Source of the DNA: Kineococcus sp. NBC_00420
Lineage (GTDB): Bacteria; Actinomycetota; Actinomycetes; Actinomycetales; Kineococcaceae
Assembly: GCF_036021035.1 (NCBI RefSeq)
Contig: NZ_CP107930.1
Coordinates: 1,984,001 to 2,048,000, forward strand
Length of the DNA stretch: 64,000 bases
Direction of reading: 5' to 3'
This document shows positions 7,993-16,432 of the stretch, piece by piece. Made by a program: the position numbers and the translations under genes. Position 1 is the stretch's first letter. The number at the start of each line of letters is the position of its first letter. Under the pieces are notes generated by a model. That model did no database searches. It was not told the origin of the DNA and saw only the letters and a program-made list of their open reading frames with translations.

Positions 7993-8413
7993 CTAGGTAT
8001 CTGAAGGCTCACTTCGCAAGTCTTCTGCGAGCTCGTTCCGCAGTCGGTGAGCCGAAAGGCTCCCTCGACGACCCGCTCCCGACCTGTGTGTGACCACGAA
8101 CCGGCACCGTCGTCTCTTGCCCGCCTCAACAAGGAGACGGGCCCGTGCACCGCAGCAGGAAGCTGCGTGCACTGCGTAGCGGTTCGGCAGCCACCGTCAA
8201 GGCTGAAGCCGTCGGGACTGAAGCTGTGGGGACGAAGCCTCACGTCGCGGGTCATGGTCGCGATCACGAGCAGGCCCTGGCTGCCTCTGGCCCTGGAAAG
8301 CGCACCCTCTGCGATGCCCTGAGCGCCGTCTCAACCATCCGTGCACATCGCCCACAGCGAGCCGGTGACCACCCGTGACCCACCCCTGGATCCGGCCCAA
8401 CCCACCCCTCCGC
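7993..8413. other. Stretch without a supported gene
   Basis: About 420 bases between the sipW promoter region and the serine hydrolase remnant. A frame from GTG 8145 to 8378 on the plus strand has a passable AGGAG site, but its third-position GC is low for this genome and the peptide (rich in repeats such as AEAVGTEAVGT) matches nothing I know. The rest has no recognisable feature. Likely degenerate accessory DNA. Confidence 0.4.
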
Positions 8414-8610
8414 ACCATCGTCGTGCCGGCGGTTGTGCCTCGACCACCTCGTCCGCGGCGTCGAGACCGACGCCTTCACCGCGCACGGTGTGCACGTGCG
8501 CAGCGGCGGGGACAGTGCGGCGCACCGCTGGAGCGAAGACGTCCGTCGTGACGTCCACTCGGTGGCCAAGGGCGTGTGCGTGCTCGCGGCCGCCACCGCC
8601 GCGGACGAGG
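8414..8610 (+). pseudogene. N-terminal remnant of a beta-lactamase-type serine hydrolase
   Basis: The plus frame reads LCLDHLVRGVETDAFTAHGV, then HVRSGGDSAAHRW and DVRRDVHSVAKGVCVLAAATA. The SVAK tetrad is the SxxK nucleophile motif of class C beta-lactamase/esterase-like serine hydrolases and the context before it (WxxDVRRDVxSVxK) is typical. No good start is present, and similarity stops at TAADEG, exactly where IS3 transposase sequence begins. The gene lacks both ends. Confidence 0.65.
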
Positions 8611-8769
8611 GATCCGGCAGTGGAGAGTTTCCTCGAGTTGTTGCAGGACAACGTCCTGGACCGCTGGCAACAGGCCACCCGCGGCGAACTGCGGATCGCT
8701 GTCGTGACCTGGATCGAGCGGACCCATCACCGGCGGCAGAGCGGGCCGGGTTCGGTCGACCCCGGTTGA
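8611..8769 (+). pseudogene. IS3-family transposase, C-terminal fragment
   Basis: The frame beginning at 8611 reads AVESFLELLQDNVLDRWQQA then TRGELRIAVVTWIERTHHRR, which is the end of the IS3-family OrfB integrase (usual form ESFFxLLQKNVLDR...IVTWIERTYHRRRRQ). The terminal GRLTPVEFE block is replaced by unrelated codons and a stop at 8769. No inverted repeats were found. It marks an old insertion or recombination that cut the hydrolase on its left and probably the coupled ORF on its right. Confidence 0.8.
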
Positions 8770-8898
8770 GTGCGAGACCATCACGATCTCCTCGGTCGCC
8801 CTGACCGCGTGACGTAGCGGGAGCCCGACAGCAGGTGCCGGGTTCGTCAGCGCCCGGGCCAGGGCCCGTTCCTCGGGGGTCCTCGCGCTCAGATCCAT
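8755..8898 (-). pseudogene. Truncated ORF coupled to the response regulator
   Basis: An ATG at 8898 overlaps the end of the response regulator gene, and the frame reads MDLSARTPEERALARALTNP, then HAVRATEEIVMVSHSTG before running into the IS3 fragment near 8755. The start inside the upstream stop region and the high third-position GC suggest the beginning of a real gene whose remainder was lost. No family recognised. It could also be chance coding-like sequence. Confidence 0.35.
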
Positions 8899-9518
8899 CC
8901 CGCCTTCCGGGCCAGGGCGACGGCCTCGTGCCGGTTGGCGGCCCCGAGCTTGCCGGAGGCGGAGGACAGGTGGTTGCGGACCGTCCCGGGCGAGAGCGAC
9001 ACCTTCACCGCGATCTCCTCGACCCCGGCGCCGTCGGCGGCGAGTTCCAGCACGTCGGACTCCCGGGCGGTGAGCGGGCTGGCCCCGGCGGCGATCGCGT
9101 CGGCCGCCAGCGACGGGTCGACGTAGCGACCCCCGGACGACACGGTGCGGATCGCCTCGGCGAGAACGGATCCCGAGGACGTCTTGGGCAGGAAACCCCG
9201 CACGCCCGCCTCCAGGGCCCGTTTCAGGTGACCGGGACGACCGTGGCTGGTCAGGAGCAGGGTCGTGATGCCGGGAACCTCGACGTGCAGCCGCTCGGCG
9301 AGGGCGATGCCGTCCGACGGTGCCCCCGCGCGGACATCCCCCGCCGGCATCTGCAGGTCGAGGACCGCCACGTCGGGGGTCGTCCTGGACGCCACGGCCA
9401 GCGCCTCCGCGCAGGACGCGGCCTGGCCGACGACCTCGAGGTCGTCCTGCAGGTCGAGCAGACCGGCGACGGCGCTGCGGACGAGGTTCTCGTCGTCGGC
9501 GAGCAGGACTCTGATCAC
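8889..9518 (-). CDS. LuxR/NarL-family response regulator
   Basis: 209 residues: receiver domain (about 1-125) with acidic pair Asp8-Asp9, phospho-acceptor Asp54 in VAVLDLQMP and the conserved Lys in GFLPKTS; C-terminal LuxR helix-turn-helix (about 148-205, LTARESDVLELAADG...GTVRNHLSSASGKLG). Its GTG start overlaps the kinase stop by 4 nt (GTGA), so it pairs with that kinase. The probable target is the ABC exporter upstream in the same transcription unit, as in DesKR/LiaSR-like arrangements. Confidence 0.92.
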   Translation of the reverse strand: MIRVLLADDENLVRSAVAGLLDLQDDLEVVGQAASCAEALAVASRTTPDVAVLDLQMPAGDVRAGAPSDGIALAERLHVEVPGITTLLLTSHGRPGHLKRALEAGVRGFLPKTSSGSVLAEAIRTVSSGGRYVDPSLAADAIAAGASPLTARESDVLELAADGAGVEEIAVKVSLSPGTVRNHLSSASGKLGAANRHEAVALARKAGWI

Positions 9519-10645
9519 GCGGGGACCTCCAGCCGGGCGTCGAGGACGAACGTGCCGTCGCCCCGTCGGACGTCGAGGCGACCGCCGAGGGGGTGCAACC
9601 GTTCGGCCAGACCCGCCAGGCCGGAACCGTTCCCGGTGGCGGCCGAGCTCACCCCGTCGTTCTCGAGCAGCACGCCCAGTTCGTCGGCGGAGCGGGAGAC
9701 GGTGATGCGGCACCACGTCGCGGCGCTGTGCCGCACGACGTTGGTGACCCCCTCGCGGATGACCCAGGCCGCCGCAGACCGGACCTCGACGGGCAGGTCG
9801 CTCGCGGTGTGCTCCACGGTGCACTCGACCCCCGCCGAACGCAGCAGCGCCACCGACCCTTCGAGTTCCGTCGTGAGGTCGACGGCGCGGTAGCCGCGGA
9901 CGACGTCGCGGATCTGCTGCAACGAGTTCTGCGCGATCGTGCGGACCTCCTCGGCGCGGTCGACGGCCTCGGGGCGGCCCCGTCGGGCCAGTTCCGCGAC
10001 GAGGTCGCTGGTCACCGCGATGGCGGAGAGGTCGCGCCCCACGACGTCGTGCAGGTCACGGGCGAACCGCAACCGCTCCTCCGCGAGCGCCAGCCGGACC
10101 CCGGCCCGTTCGGCGTCGGCGAGGCGCCGCACGACGTCCAGGAGCCACATCGAGAGCTGCAGGATGGACGCCAGGATCCAGCCGTAGACCACGAACAGCA
10201 CCGCGAGCGCCGGGGGCGAGACGAGGGGGGCGGTGGTCGCGCCGACGACGGCGACCACGACGAGGGCGTAGCGACGGAACCGGAACCGGCCCAGCGGGAC
10301 CACGGAGAGGACCGCGGCGGTGACGGTGACGCCCACGGCGGCGTCGGTCCCGCGCAGGATCAGGAGCCCGACCACGTAGGCCAGGGCCGACGCCGTGACC
10401 CAGGCGACGACCACCGGGCGCCCCCAGGCCCTGCGGTGCACGACCCGGCTGACCGCGATCCCGACGGCCGCGGCCTGCACGAGCGAGGCGAGCGCCGCCA
10501 CCCACGCCTCGGAGGCGTTCGCCCCGGACCCGAGGCCGAGCACGAGCACCGGCGCGCAGAACACCGCCGGGACCAGCGACCAGTGGGTGTACAGCTCGAC
10601 GCGCCGCGGGTCGTCCGCGGCGCGCCAGCGTCCCAGCAGGTTCAC
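9515..10645 (-). CDS. Sensor histidine kinase (HisKA_3 type)
   Basis: About 376 residues from GTG 10645. Six hydrophobic segments fill the N-terminal half (to about residue 165), followed by a short coiled coil and ARDLHDVVGRDLSAIAVTSD with phospho-acceptor His199, then a HATPase domain with VIREGVTNVVRHS (N box) and NGSGLAGLAERL (G box). No large extracellular domain, so the signal is probably sensed in or at the membrane. Operon order ABC ATPase, permease, kinase, regulator suggests the system responds to a compound exported by the transporter. Confidence 0.9.
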   Translation of the reverse strand: MNLLGRWRAADDPRRVELYTHWSLVPAVFCAPVLVLGLGSGANASEAWVAALASLVQAAAVGIAVSRVVHRRAWGRPVVVAWVTASALAYVVGLLILRGTDAAVGVTVTAAVLSVVPLGRFRFRRYALVVVAVVGATTAPLVSPPALAVLFVVYGWILASILQLSMWLLDVVRRLADAERAGVRLALAEERLRFARDLHDVVGRDLSAIAVTSDLVAELARRGRPEAVDRAEEVRTIAQNSLQQIRDVVRGYRAVDLTTELEGSVALLRSAGVECTVEHTASDLPVEVRSAAAWVIREGVTNVVRHSAATWCRITVSRSADELGVLLENDGVSSAATGNGSGLAGLAERLHPLGGRLDVRRGDGTFVLDARLEVPA

Positions 10646-10665
10646 GGCTCGACTCTCCCAGAAGC

Positions 10666-11469
10666 TCAGACCCGCGGCGACCACCGGAAGCGCCGCTGCA
10701 CGACGACGACGGTCAGGACGATCCAGGCCAGCGCCACCCCCGCGGCCTGCAGGACGTCCATCCCCGCGGGGTCTCCGGTCCAGCCGGCGTTCACGAGGTC
10801 CAGCACCGGGCTCATCGGCGTGAACTGGGCGATCCGGTTGATGCTCTCGGGCAGCGCGTCCAGCGGCATCGCCAGACCGGCACCCAGCACGGCGATCCCG
10901 ATGACGGGCAGGCTGGTCATCTGCACCGACTCCAGGGTCGGCGAGAACACCGCCGTCACCAGCGCGAGCCCGGTGAAGACGGCCGACCCGACGAGGATCC
11001 CGGCCAGGGTGAGGACGGGGTTCTGCGGGACCGGCAACCCGAGCACGACGGCACCCGCCACGGCCAGCACGAGCGACTGCACGAGGGTGATCGCCACCGA
11101 CGGCGCGGCGAGCGCGACGAGGATCTCGCCGTCGGCCGCCTCACCGGTCCGCAACCGTTGCAGGACCCCTTCCTCGCGGCGGGCGACGGAGGCCGAGAGG
11201 ACGTTGTAGTAGACGACGAACAACAACAGCATCCCGACCAGGCTGGCGATCGCCAGCGCCGTGGCGTTCCCCCCGTCCCCGACACCGTCGAGGGTGCTGA
11301 AGAGGCCGATGACGCTGATCGGCATGATCAACGTGATGGACATCAGGGTCCGGTTGCGGCGCAGCAGCAGCAGTTCGGCCCGGGTGAGGGACCAGGTGCG
11401 GCGGGCGCTGGCGGCGAAGCGGTTCGTGGTCTGGACCGCGGGTGCGGGTGCGGTCTGGAGGGTGGTCAT
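10666..11469 (-). CDS. ABC-2 type transporter permease
   Basis: 267 residues with about six membrane helices and the ABC-2 family layout: cytoplasmic amphipathic N-terminus (TWSLTRAELLLLRRNRTLM), SASVARREEGVLQRLRTGEA coupling helix, then alternating helices to the C-terminus. It is the membrane partner of the ATPase immediately upstream; the genes overlap by one base (TGATG). Such DrrB-like permeases export drugs, lipids or peptides; the substrate is not evident. Confidence 0.9.
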   Translation of the reverse strand: MTTLQTAPAPAVQTTNRFAASARRTWSLTRAELLLLRRNRTLMSITLIMPISVIGLFSTLDGVGDGGNATALAIASLVGMLLLFVVYYNVLSASVARREEGVLQRLRTGEAADGEILVALAAPSVAITLVQSLVLAVAGAVVLGLPVPQNPVLTLAGILVGSAVFTGLALVTAVFSPTLESVQMTSLPVIGIAVLGAGLAMPLDALPESINRIAQFTPMSPVLDLVNAGWTGDPAGMDVLQAAGVALAWIVLTVVVVQRRFRWSPRV

Positions 11470-12383
11470 CAGGCGGCCTCTTCCGTGACGTGGGTACCGG
11501 CGAGTTCGAGGAAGGCGGTCTCGAGGGAGGCCGGGGTGGCCTTCAGCTCGGACAGGGCGAGGGTGTGGTCGTCAGCCCAGGCGAGGACCCGGGACAGGCT
11601 GCGCTGCAGGTGGTTCGTCCGGACGACCACGTAGCGGCCGTGGTGCTGGACGGTGTCGCCCGGACTGAGGTCCGCGACGTCGGGGCGCCCCGCGTCGGCC
11701 TTCCAGCGGATCTCCGAGCGGTGCCCGGCGACGACGTCGGCGACGGTCCCCTCGGCGGCGACCAGGCCCCGGTGCATGATCGCGAGGCGGTCGGAGAGTT
11801 CCTCGGCCTCCTCCAGGTGGTGGGTCGTCAGCATCACGGCCGTGCCCCCCGCGACGAGGTCGCGGACCAGTTCCCAGACCGAGCGACGCGACTGCGCGTC
11901 GAGTCCCGTGGTGGGTTCGTCGAGGACGAGGACCTCCGGGCGACCGAGCAGGGCGACCCCGAGGTCGAGGCGCCGACGCTCCCCGCCGGACAACGACTTC
12001 ACCGGCGCGTCGAGCTTGTGGTGCAGAGCCACGACCTCGACGACCTCCGCGATGGGTCGCCGCCGGGTGAGGGTGCCGCTCCACATCTGCAACGACTCCG
12101 CGACGGTCAGGTCCCCGGGCAGGTTGCCCGACTGCAGGACCACACCCGTGCGCGGCCGGACCTGGCGGCGCTCGCGAACGGGGTCGTGCCCCAGCACGCT
12201 GACGCTGCCGCCGGACGGTTTCGCCAGCCCCGTGACGACGTCGACGGTGGAGGTCTTGCCGGCCCCGTTGGTGCCGAGGAGGCCGAACACCTCACCGCGT
12301 TCGACGGAGAAGCTGATGCCGCGGACGGCTCTCGTGCCGCTGGCGTAGGTCCGTTCGAGGTCCCTGACGACGACTGCGCTCAT
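11469..12383 (-). CDS. ABC transporter ATP-binding protein (DrrA-like)
   Basis: 304 residues. Walker A GTNGAGKTS (37-45), Q-loop VVLQSGNLPGDLTV, signature LSGGERRRLD (131-140), Walker B VLVLDEPTTGLD, and an H-loop in LTTHHLEEAEELSD; then the ~80-residue C-terminal regulatory extension typical of DrrA/ABC-2 exporters. First gene of the four-gene unit ATPase-permease-kinase-regulator. About 290 bases upstream (12384-12671) show no gene and presumably hold the promoter. Confidence 0.93.
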   Translation of the reverse strand: MSAVVVRDLERTYASGTRAVRGISFSVERGEVFGLLGTNGAGKTSTVDVVTGLAKPSGGSVSVLGHDPVRERRQVRPRTGVVLQSGNLPGDLTVAESLQMWSGTLTRRRPIAEVVEVVALHHKLDAPVKSLSGGERRRLDLGVALLGRPEVLVLDEPTTGLDAQSRRSVWELVRDLVAGGTAVMLTTHHLEEAEELSDRLAIMHRGLVAAEGTVADVVAGHRSEIRWKADAGRPDVADLSPGDTVQHHGRYVVVRTNHLQRSLSRVLAWADDHTLALSELKATPASLETAFLELAGTHVTEEAA

Positions 12384-12671
12384 GTCTCCAGGGTGGCGGC
12401 GGACCGGGCGTCGTCCCCGTGTCCGCCGTCACGATTTCCGCCGCCTCCCGCACCCCTCACCCCTGACGAACCTCACGGGTCGTCGGAGCGGAACCGGTGC
12501 GGGGTGGTGGACTGCGGGGCACGACCTACGCCGTGGTCTCCGTGCACTCCCCCGGCCTGAGCACCGCTCAGCCGGTCTGGGAATCCGCGGAGGGCTCCCG
12601 AACACGTCGGGTTCCGGCCCGCCGACGACCCGACGGCCTTCCGGGGTCGTGCTCGGTCACGGTCCTCCGCG

Positions 12672-12902
12672 TCAGAACCCGGTGAACTGGTAGACGACGA
12701 GGGCGATCTCGACGACGACGGCGGCGATGCCGACCGCCTTCACCCAGGGTCGGGACCGGCCGGGGGCGATGAGGACCACGGCGAGGCCGAGGAGGATCGA
12801 CGTCAGGCTCGAGGTGACCGATCCGGCATCGTCGGCGGTCGCCAGGAGCACCACGCCGAGCACGAGCAGAAACCCGCCCGAGAGGGAGGTGAAGAGGTCC
12901 AC
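12672..12902 (-). CDS. Small two- or three-helix membrane protein
   Basis: 76 residues from GTG 12902. Three hydrophobic stretches (GGFLLVLGVVLLATAD, SSLTSILLGLAVVLIA and VGIAAVVVEIALVVYQFTGF) separated by short polar loops (APGRSRPWVK). No family recognised. The frame is open further upstream but becomes Arg/Pro-rich shadow of the neighbouring MaoC gene. It stands 50 bases downstream of that gene and could be co-transcribed with the fatty-acid operon. Confidence 0.55.
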   Translation of the reverse strand: MDLFTSLSGGFLLVLGVVLLATADDAGSVTSSLTSILLGLAVVLIAPGRSRPWVKAVGIAAVVVEIALVVYQFTGF

Positions 12903-12952
12903 GGCCCGGGTGCCGCCGCGGCCTCCTCGATCACGAGGTCCTGTTCCCCTGC

Positions 12953-13795
12953 TCACGAGGAGGTGAGGCGGGCGGCGAGGTGGAGCTTCGAGCCGTCGCG
13001 ACTGCGAACGGCGGTGGACCACCCGTCGGGTTCCTCGACGGCGACGTGCCGGACGGTCGCGGGGAGCAGCAGGGGTTTCCCGAACTCGACCTCGAACCGT
13101 GCAGCACCCGGTGGGGGGCCGCCGATCGCGGAGAGGCTCCGGGACGCCGTCCACATCCCGTGCGCGAGGGCACGTCGGAACCCCAGGAGGCGGGCGGTGA
13201 CCGGGGAGAGGTGGAGGGGGTTGACGTCACCGGAGACGGCGGCGTAGGTGCGGCCCGTGTCGGCGGGGACCCGCCAGAGGGTGCCCGGCCCCTCCGGTGC
13301 GGGGAGCCGTGCGGGCTCCTCCGCCCGACCGGGCCACGACACCCCCCGCGCGAGGTAGCGGCTGCGGCCCGTCCAGACCTTCTCGGTCCCGGTGCGGACC
13401 TCCGTCACCAGGTCGACGGTCGCGCCGCGGCGGTGGGCGTGCATCCCGACGGCGCGGACGCTGACGTCGAAGCTCTCCTCGACCGACAGCGGCCGGGTCT
13501 GCTCGAAGGACTGGGCGAGGTGCACGAGACCCAGCAGGGTGAACGGGAAGGGCTCCCGGACCAGGAGGTCCACCTGCAGACCGAAACCGACGAGGTGCGG
13601 GAACGGTAGCGGCACGGCATCGCGGAGCGGGAACCCGGTGCTGCGGCAGAAGGCCGCCACCCGGTCGACGTCGAAGCGGTTGCCCCGCAGGGACACCGCG
13701 GTGCGGGGAAAGTCCACCGCGCGCCGGGGCCGGTGCAGCAGCGAACGCGCGTACAGCGCCGACAGCGACGGGGCCGTCCGGAGTTCCCGGGTCAT
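12953..13795 (-). CDS. MaoC-like (R)-3-hydroxyacyl-thioester dehydratase, HtdX-like
   Basis: 280 residues from ATG 13795, overlapping the FabG-type stop as TGATG. The C-terminal hot-dog domain holds YAAVSGDVNPLHLSPVTARLLGF followed by ALAHGMWTASR, with the catalytic Asp/His dyad of R-specific hydratases. The N-terminal half is a second, degenerate hot-dog unit. It would hydrate/dehydrate enoyl/3-hydroxyacyl-CoA or ACP. Gene order with FabG4-, FadA2- and FadE5-like genes matches the Mycobacterium tuberculosis Rv0241c-Rv0244c region, where this position is htdX. Confidence 0.85.
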   Translation of the reverse strand: MTRELRTAPSLSALYARSLLHRPRRAVDFPRTAVSLRGNRFDVDRVAAFCRSTGFPLRDAVPLPFPHLVGFGLQVDLLVREPFPFTLLGLVHLAQSFEQTRPLSVEESFDVSVRAVGMHAHRRGATVDLVTEVRTGTEKVWTGRSRYLARGVSWPGRAEEPARLPAPEGPGTLWRVPADTGRTYAAVSGDVNPLHLSPVTARLLGFRRALAHGMWTASRSLSAIGGPPPGAARFEVEFGKPLLLPATVRHVAVEEPDGWSTAVRSRDGSKLHLAARLTSS

Positions 13796-15117
13796 CACGC
13801 CCCCAGCAGGCTCTGGCCGCACACCCGCAGCACCTGACCGTCGATGCCGGCGGCGTCTCGTTGCGCGAGCCAGCCGACCGCTTCGGCGACGTCGATCGGC
13901 AACCCGCCCTGCTGCAGACTGGCGATCCGTCGGCCGAGTTCGCGCGGGACCGGCGGCATGGCCGCGGTCATGGGGGTCTCGATGAAACCCGGGGCGACGG
14001 CGTTGGCCGCGAAACCACGCTGCGCCAACGGTTCCGCGAGGGCCTGGACGAGGCCGACGAGGCCCGCCTTGCTCGTCGCGTAGTTCGTCTGTCCCTTCGC
14101 ACCGGCGAGCCCGTTGATCGAGGAGAGGTAGACGAACCGGGCCCCCGGCGCCAGCGCACCGGGGTGTGCGAGGAGTTCCGTCGTGAGCCGCACCGGCGCG
14201 AGCAGGTTCACCGCGAGGACGGAGTTCCAGGCCGCCTCGTCGACGTTCACGAAGGAGCGGTCGCGGGTGATGCCGGCGTTGTGGACGACGACGTCGGCCC
14301 CGCCGAACCGGTCGGCCAGGTGGGTCGCCAGGGTCTGCGCCGCGTTCTCGGCCGTGACGTCCAGGTGCAGCGTCGACCCCTTGACGCGGTTCGCCACGGC
14401 GGCCAGCTTCTCCCCCGAGGCGGCGATGTCGACGCAGACGACGTGGTGCCCGGTGCGGGCCAGGACGTCCGCGACCGCGGCCCCGATCCCCTGCGCCGCA
14501 CCGGTGACGACGGCGACCGGTCGGTCCCGGACCGGGACGGGGGTTCCTGACCCGACCACGACGGGTTGCCCGTCGACGAACGCGGAACGGGCCGAGGAGA
14601 AGAACTCGACCGCCGAGCGCAGCGCGGTGCGGGCCCCCGGGCGAACGCGGAGCAGGTTCACGGTGGTGCCGCCGCGGGCCTCCTTGGCGAGGCTGCGCAC
14701 GAGACCCTCCAGCCCCTGCTGCACGGCACGGGCCTCGAGGTCGCTCGAGACGGCGGGATCGGTGGCGGGATCGGCCGCGAGGACCAGGACGCGGCCGGTG
14801 GTCCGGCGGAACGCGGGGGCGAGCCGCTGCCGCACCTCCTCCAGGCCGGCGACGCGACGCAGACCGGTAGCGTCGACGATCACGGCGCCGAGGGGTTCAC
14901 CGGTCCCCTCGCTCACGGCGGCCCCGGCCGCGCGCAACCAGTCGGAGAGTTCCTCGACCCGACTCGCGCCGTCGAGGCCGATCACCAGCACGGGCCCGGT
15001 GAGCAGCGGTTGCCCGGGCTGGTGCCGGCGCAGCCGCGGAGGCCGCGGCAGCCCGGTCCGGGCGGCGAGGAACTTCCCGGCCGGGGTGCGGACGAACGCG
15101 CCGTAGGGGTCGGACAT
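13795..15117 (-). CDS. fabG4: 3-oxoacyl-thioester reductase, FabG4-type (high-molecular-weight FabG)
   Basis: 440 residues, longer than ordinary FabG (~250). Residues ~1-200 form a degenerate flavodoxin-like/Rossmann N-terminal domain; ~205-440 is the active SDR domain with VVTGAAQGIGAAVADVL, NNAG-like HNAGITRD, and YLSSINGLAGAKGQTNYATSKAG (Ser, Tyr, Lys). This two-domain plan is that of FabG4, an NADH-dependent beta-ketoacyl-CoA reductase. One-base overlaps (TGATG) on both sides place it in a tightly coupled operon with a thiolase and a MaoC dehydratase. Confidence 0.9.
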   Translation of the reverse strand: MSDPYGAFVRTPAGKFLAARTGLPRPPRLRRHQPGQPLLTGPVLVIGLDGASRVEELSDWLRAAGAAVSEGTGEPLGAVIVDATGLRRVAGLEEVRQRLAPAFRRTTGRVLVLAADPATDPAVSSDLEARAVQQGLEGLVRSLAKEARGGTTVNLLRVRPGARTALRSAVEFFSSARSAFVDGQPVVVGSGTPVPVRDRPVAVVTGAAQGIGAAVADVLARTGHHVVCVDIAASGEKLAAVANRVKGSTLHLDVTAENAAQTLATHLADRFGGADVVVHNAGITRDRSFVNVDEAAWNSVLAVNLLAPVRLTTELLAHPGALAPGARFVYLSSINGLAGAKGQTNYATSKAGLVGLVQALAEPLAQRGFAANAVAPGFIETPMTAAMPPVPRELGRRIASLQQGGLPIDVAEAVGWLAQRDAAGIDGQVLRVCGQSLLGA

Positions 15118-16370
15118 CACGCCTCCACCAGGACCGCGATGCCCTGCCCGCCGGCGGCGCAGACCGAGATGAGCGCGCGGCCACCCCCGCGTTCGTGCAG
15201 CAGCTTCGCGGTGGTCGCGAGGATGCGGGTGCCGGTCGCCGCGAAGGGGTGTCCCGTCGCGAGGGAGGAGCCCGTGACGTTGAGGCGCGCGGGGTCCACC
15301 GTGCCCAGACCGGCGTCGGCCCACGCGGCCGTCGTCGCGAGGACGGTGGAGGCGAACGCCTCGTGGATCTCGACGAGGTCGAGGTCGGCCAGCGTCAACC
15401 CGTTGCGCTGCAACAACCGCGGCACGGCGACGACGGGTGCGGTGAGCAGCCCCGCACCGTGGACGTGGTCGACGGCGGCGGTCTCGGCGTCGACCAGGTG
15501 GGCCAGGACGGGGAGTCGGCGGGAGGCGGCCCACTCGTCGGTGGCGAGCAGGACGGCGGCGGCGCCGTCGGTCAGGGGGGTCGAGTTCCCGGCGGTCATC
15601 GTGGCCTCGCCGTCGAGGTCGCGACCGAAGACGGGTTTCAGAGCCGCCAGCTTCTCCAGCGAGGTGTCGGGGCGCAGCAGGTCGTCGCGTCGAACGCCGA
15701 GGTAGGGGGTGAGGAGGTCGTCGAAGAACCCGCGGTCGTAGGCGGCGGCGAGGTTGCGGTGGCTGGCCAGGGCGAGTTCGTCCTGCGCCTCGCGCCCGAC
15801 CTTCCACTCCAGGGCCGTGCGGGCCGCGTGCTCCCCCATCGACAGCCCCGTGCGGACCTCGGCGTTGCGCGGCGGGTCGGGTCTGAGCTGACCGGGACGC
15901 AGCTTCGCGAGTGCGGCCAGCTTGGCGCCGGCGGTCCTGGCCCTCGACAGTTCCAGCAGCACCCGCCGCAGTCCGTCGTCGACCGCGATGGGGGCGTCAC
16001 TGGCGGAGTCGGCACCCCCGGCGATCCCGACGTCGACCTGCCCCAGGGCGATCTTGTTGCCCAACAGGACAGCGGCCTCCAGGCCGGTGGCGCAGGCCTG
16101 CTGCACGTCGTAGGCGGGGGTGCTCGGGTCGAGCGCGGTCGACAGGACGGCCTCGCGGGTGAGGTTGAGGTCGCGGCTGTGCTTGAGCACGGCCCCGGCG
16201 ACGACCTCGCCCAGGCGTTCCCCGGCGAGCCCGTAGCGGGCGACCAGCCCGTCCAGGGCCGCGACGAGCAGGTCCTGGGCCGAGGCCTGGGCGTAGCGAC
16301 GACCGGCCCGGACGAACGGGGTGCGGTTGCCACCGATGATCGCGACGTTGCGGACAGCACGGTTGCTCAC
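15117..16370 (-). CDS. Acetyl-CoA C-acyltransferase (thiolase), FadA2-like
   Basis: 417 residues. Nucleophile Cys93 in VQQACATGLEAA, the GNSTPLTDGAAA block, EIHEAFAST (His) and the C-terminal active-site loop SVCAAGGQGIA are all present, giving a complete thiolase. It would cleave 3-ketoacyl-CoA in beta-oxidation, or run in reverse. It is the first gene of the minus-strand operon with FabG4- and MaoC-type genes and is divergent to the TetR/acyl-CoA dehydrogenase pair. Confidence 0.92.
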   Translation of the reverse strand: MSNRAVRNVAIIGGNRTPFVRAGRRYAQASAQDLLVAALDGLVARYGLAGERLGEVVAGAVLKHSRDLNLTREAVLSTALDPSTPAYDVQQACATGLEAAVLLGNKIALGQVDVGIAGGADSASDAPIAVDDGLRRVLLELSRARTAGAKLAALAKLRPGQLRPDPPRNAEVRTGLSMGEHAARTALEWKVGREAQDELALASHRNLAAAYDRGFFDDLLTPYLGVRRDDLLRPDTSLEKLAALKPVFGRDLDGEATMTAGNSTPLTDGAAAVLLATDEWAASRRLPVLAHLVDAETAAVDHVHGAGLLTAPVVAVPRLLQRNGLTLADLDLVEIHEAFASTVLATTAAWADAGLGTVDPARLNVTGSSLATGHPFAATGTRILATTAKLLHERGGGRALISVCAAGGQGIAVLVEA

Positions 16371-16392
16371 TCGGCCGAATTTATCAGGTACT

Positions 16393-16411
16393 ACGGGTAC
16401 CCGATACCCGT
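16393..16411. promoter_or_regulatory. Palindromic operator between thiolase and TetR genes
   Basis: ACGGGTA-CCCGA-TACCCGT is a perfect 7-bp inverted repeat with a 5-bp centre in the 62-bp gap between divergent genes; GGTAC (16388) and GTACC (16419) arms extend it loosely. Position and symmetry fit the binding site of the adjacent TetR regulator, which would control both directions. This is inference from position. Confidence 0.65.
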
Positions 16412-16432
16412 CGTCCGGGGTACCGTCGAGGC

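Noticed and set aside
8047-8322. Plus-strand ORF in the gene-poor stretch beside sipW
   Set aside because: No ribosome site, and codon usage and composition are unlike the neighbours.
12497-12685. Short plus-strand ORF between the ABC ATPase and the small membrane gene
   Set aside because: Arg/Gly-rich, no ribosome site, and overlaps the convergent gene; probably shadow.
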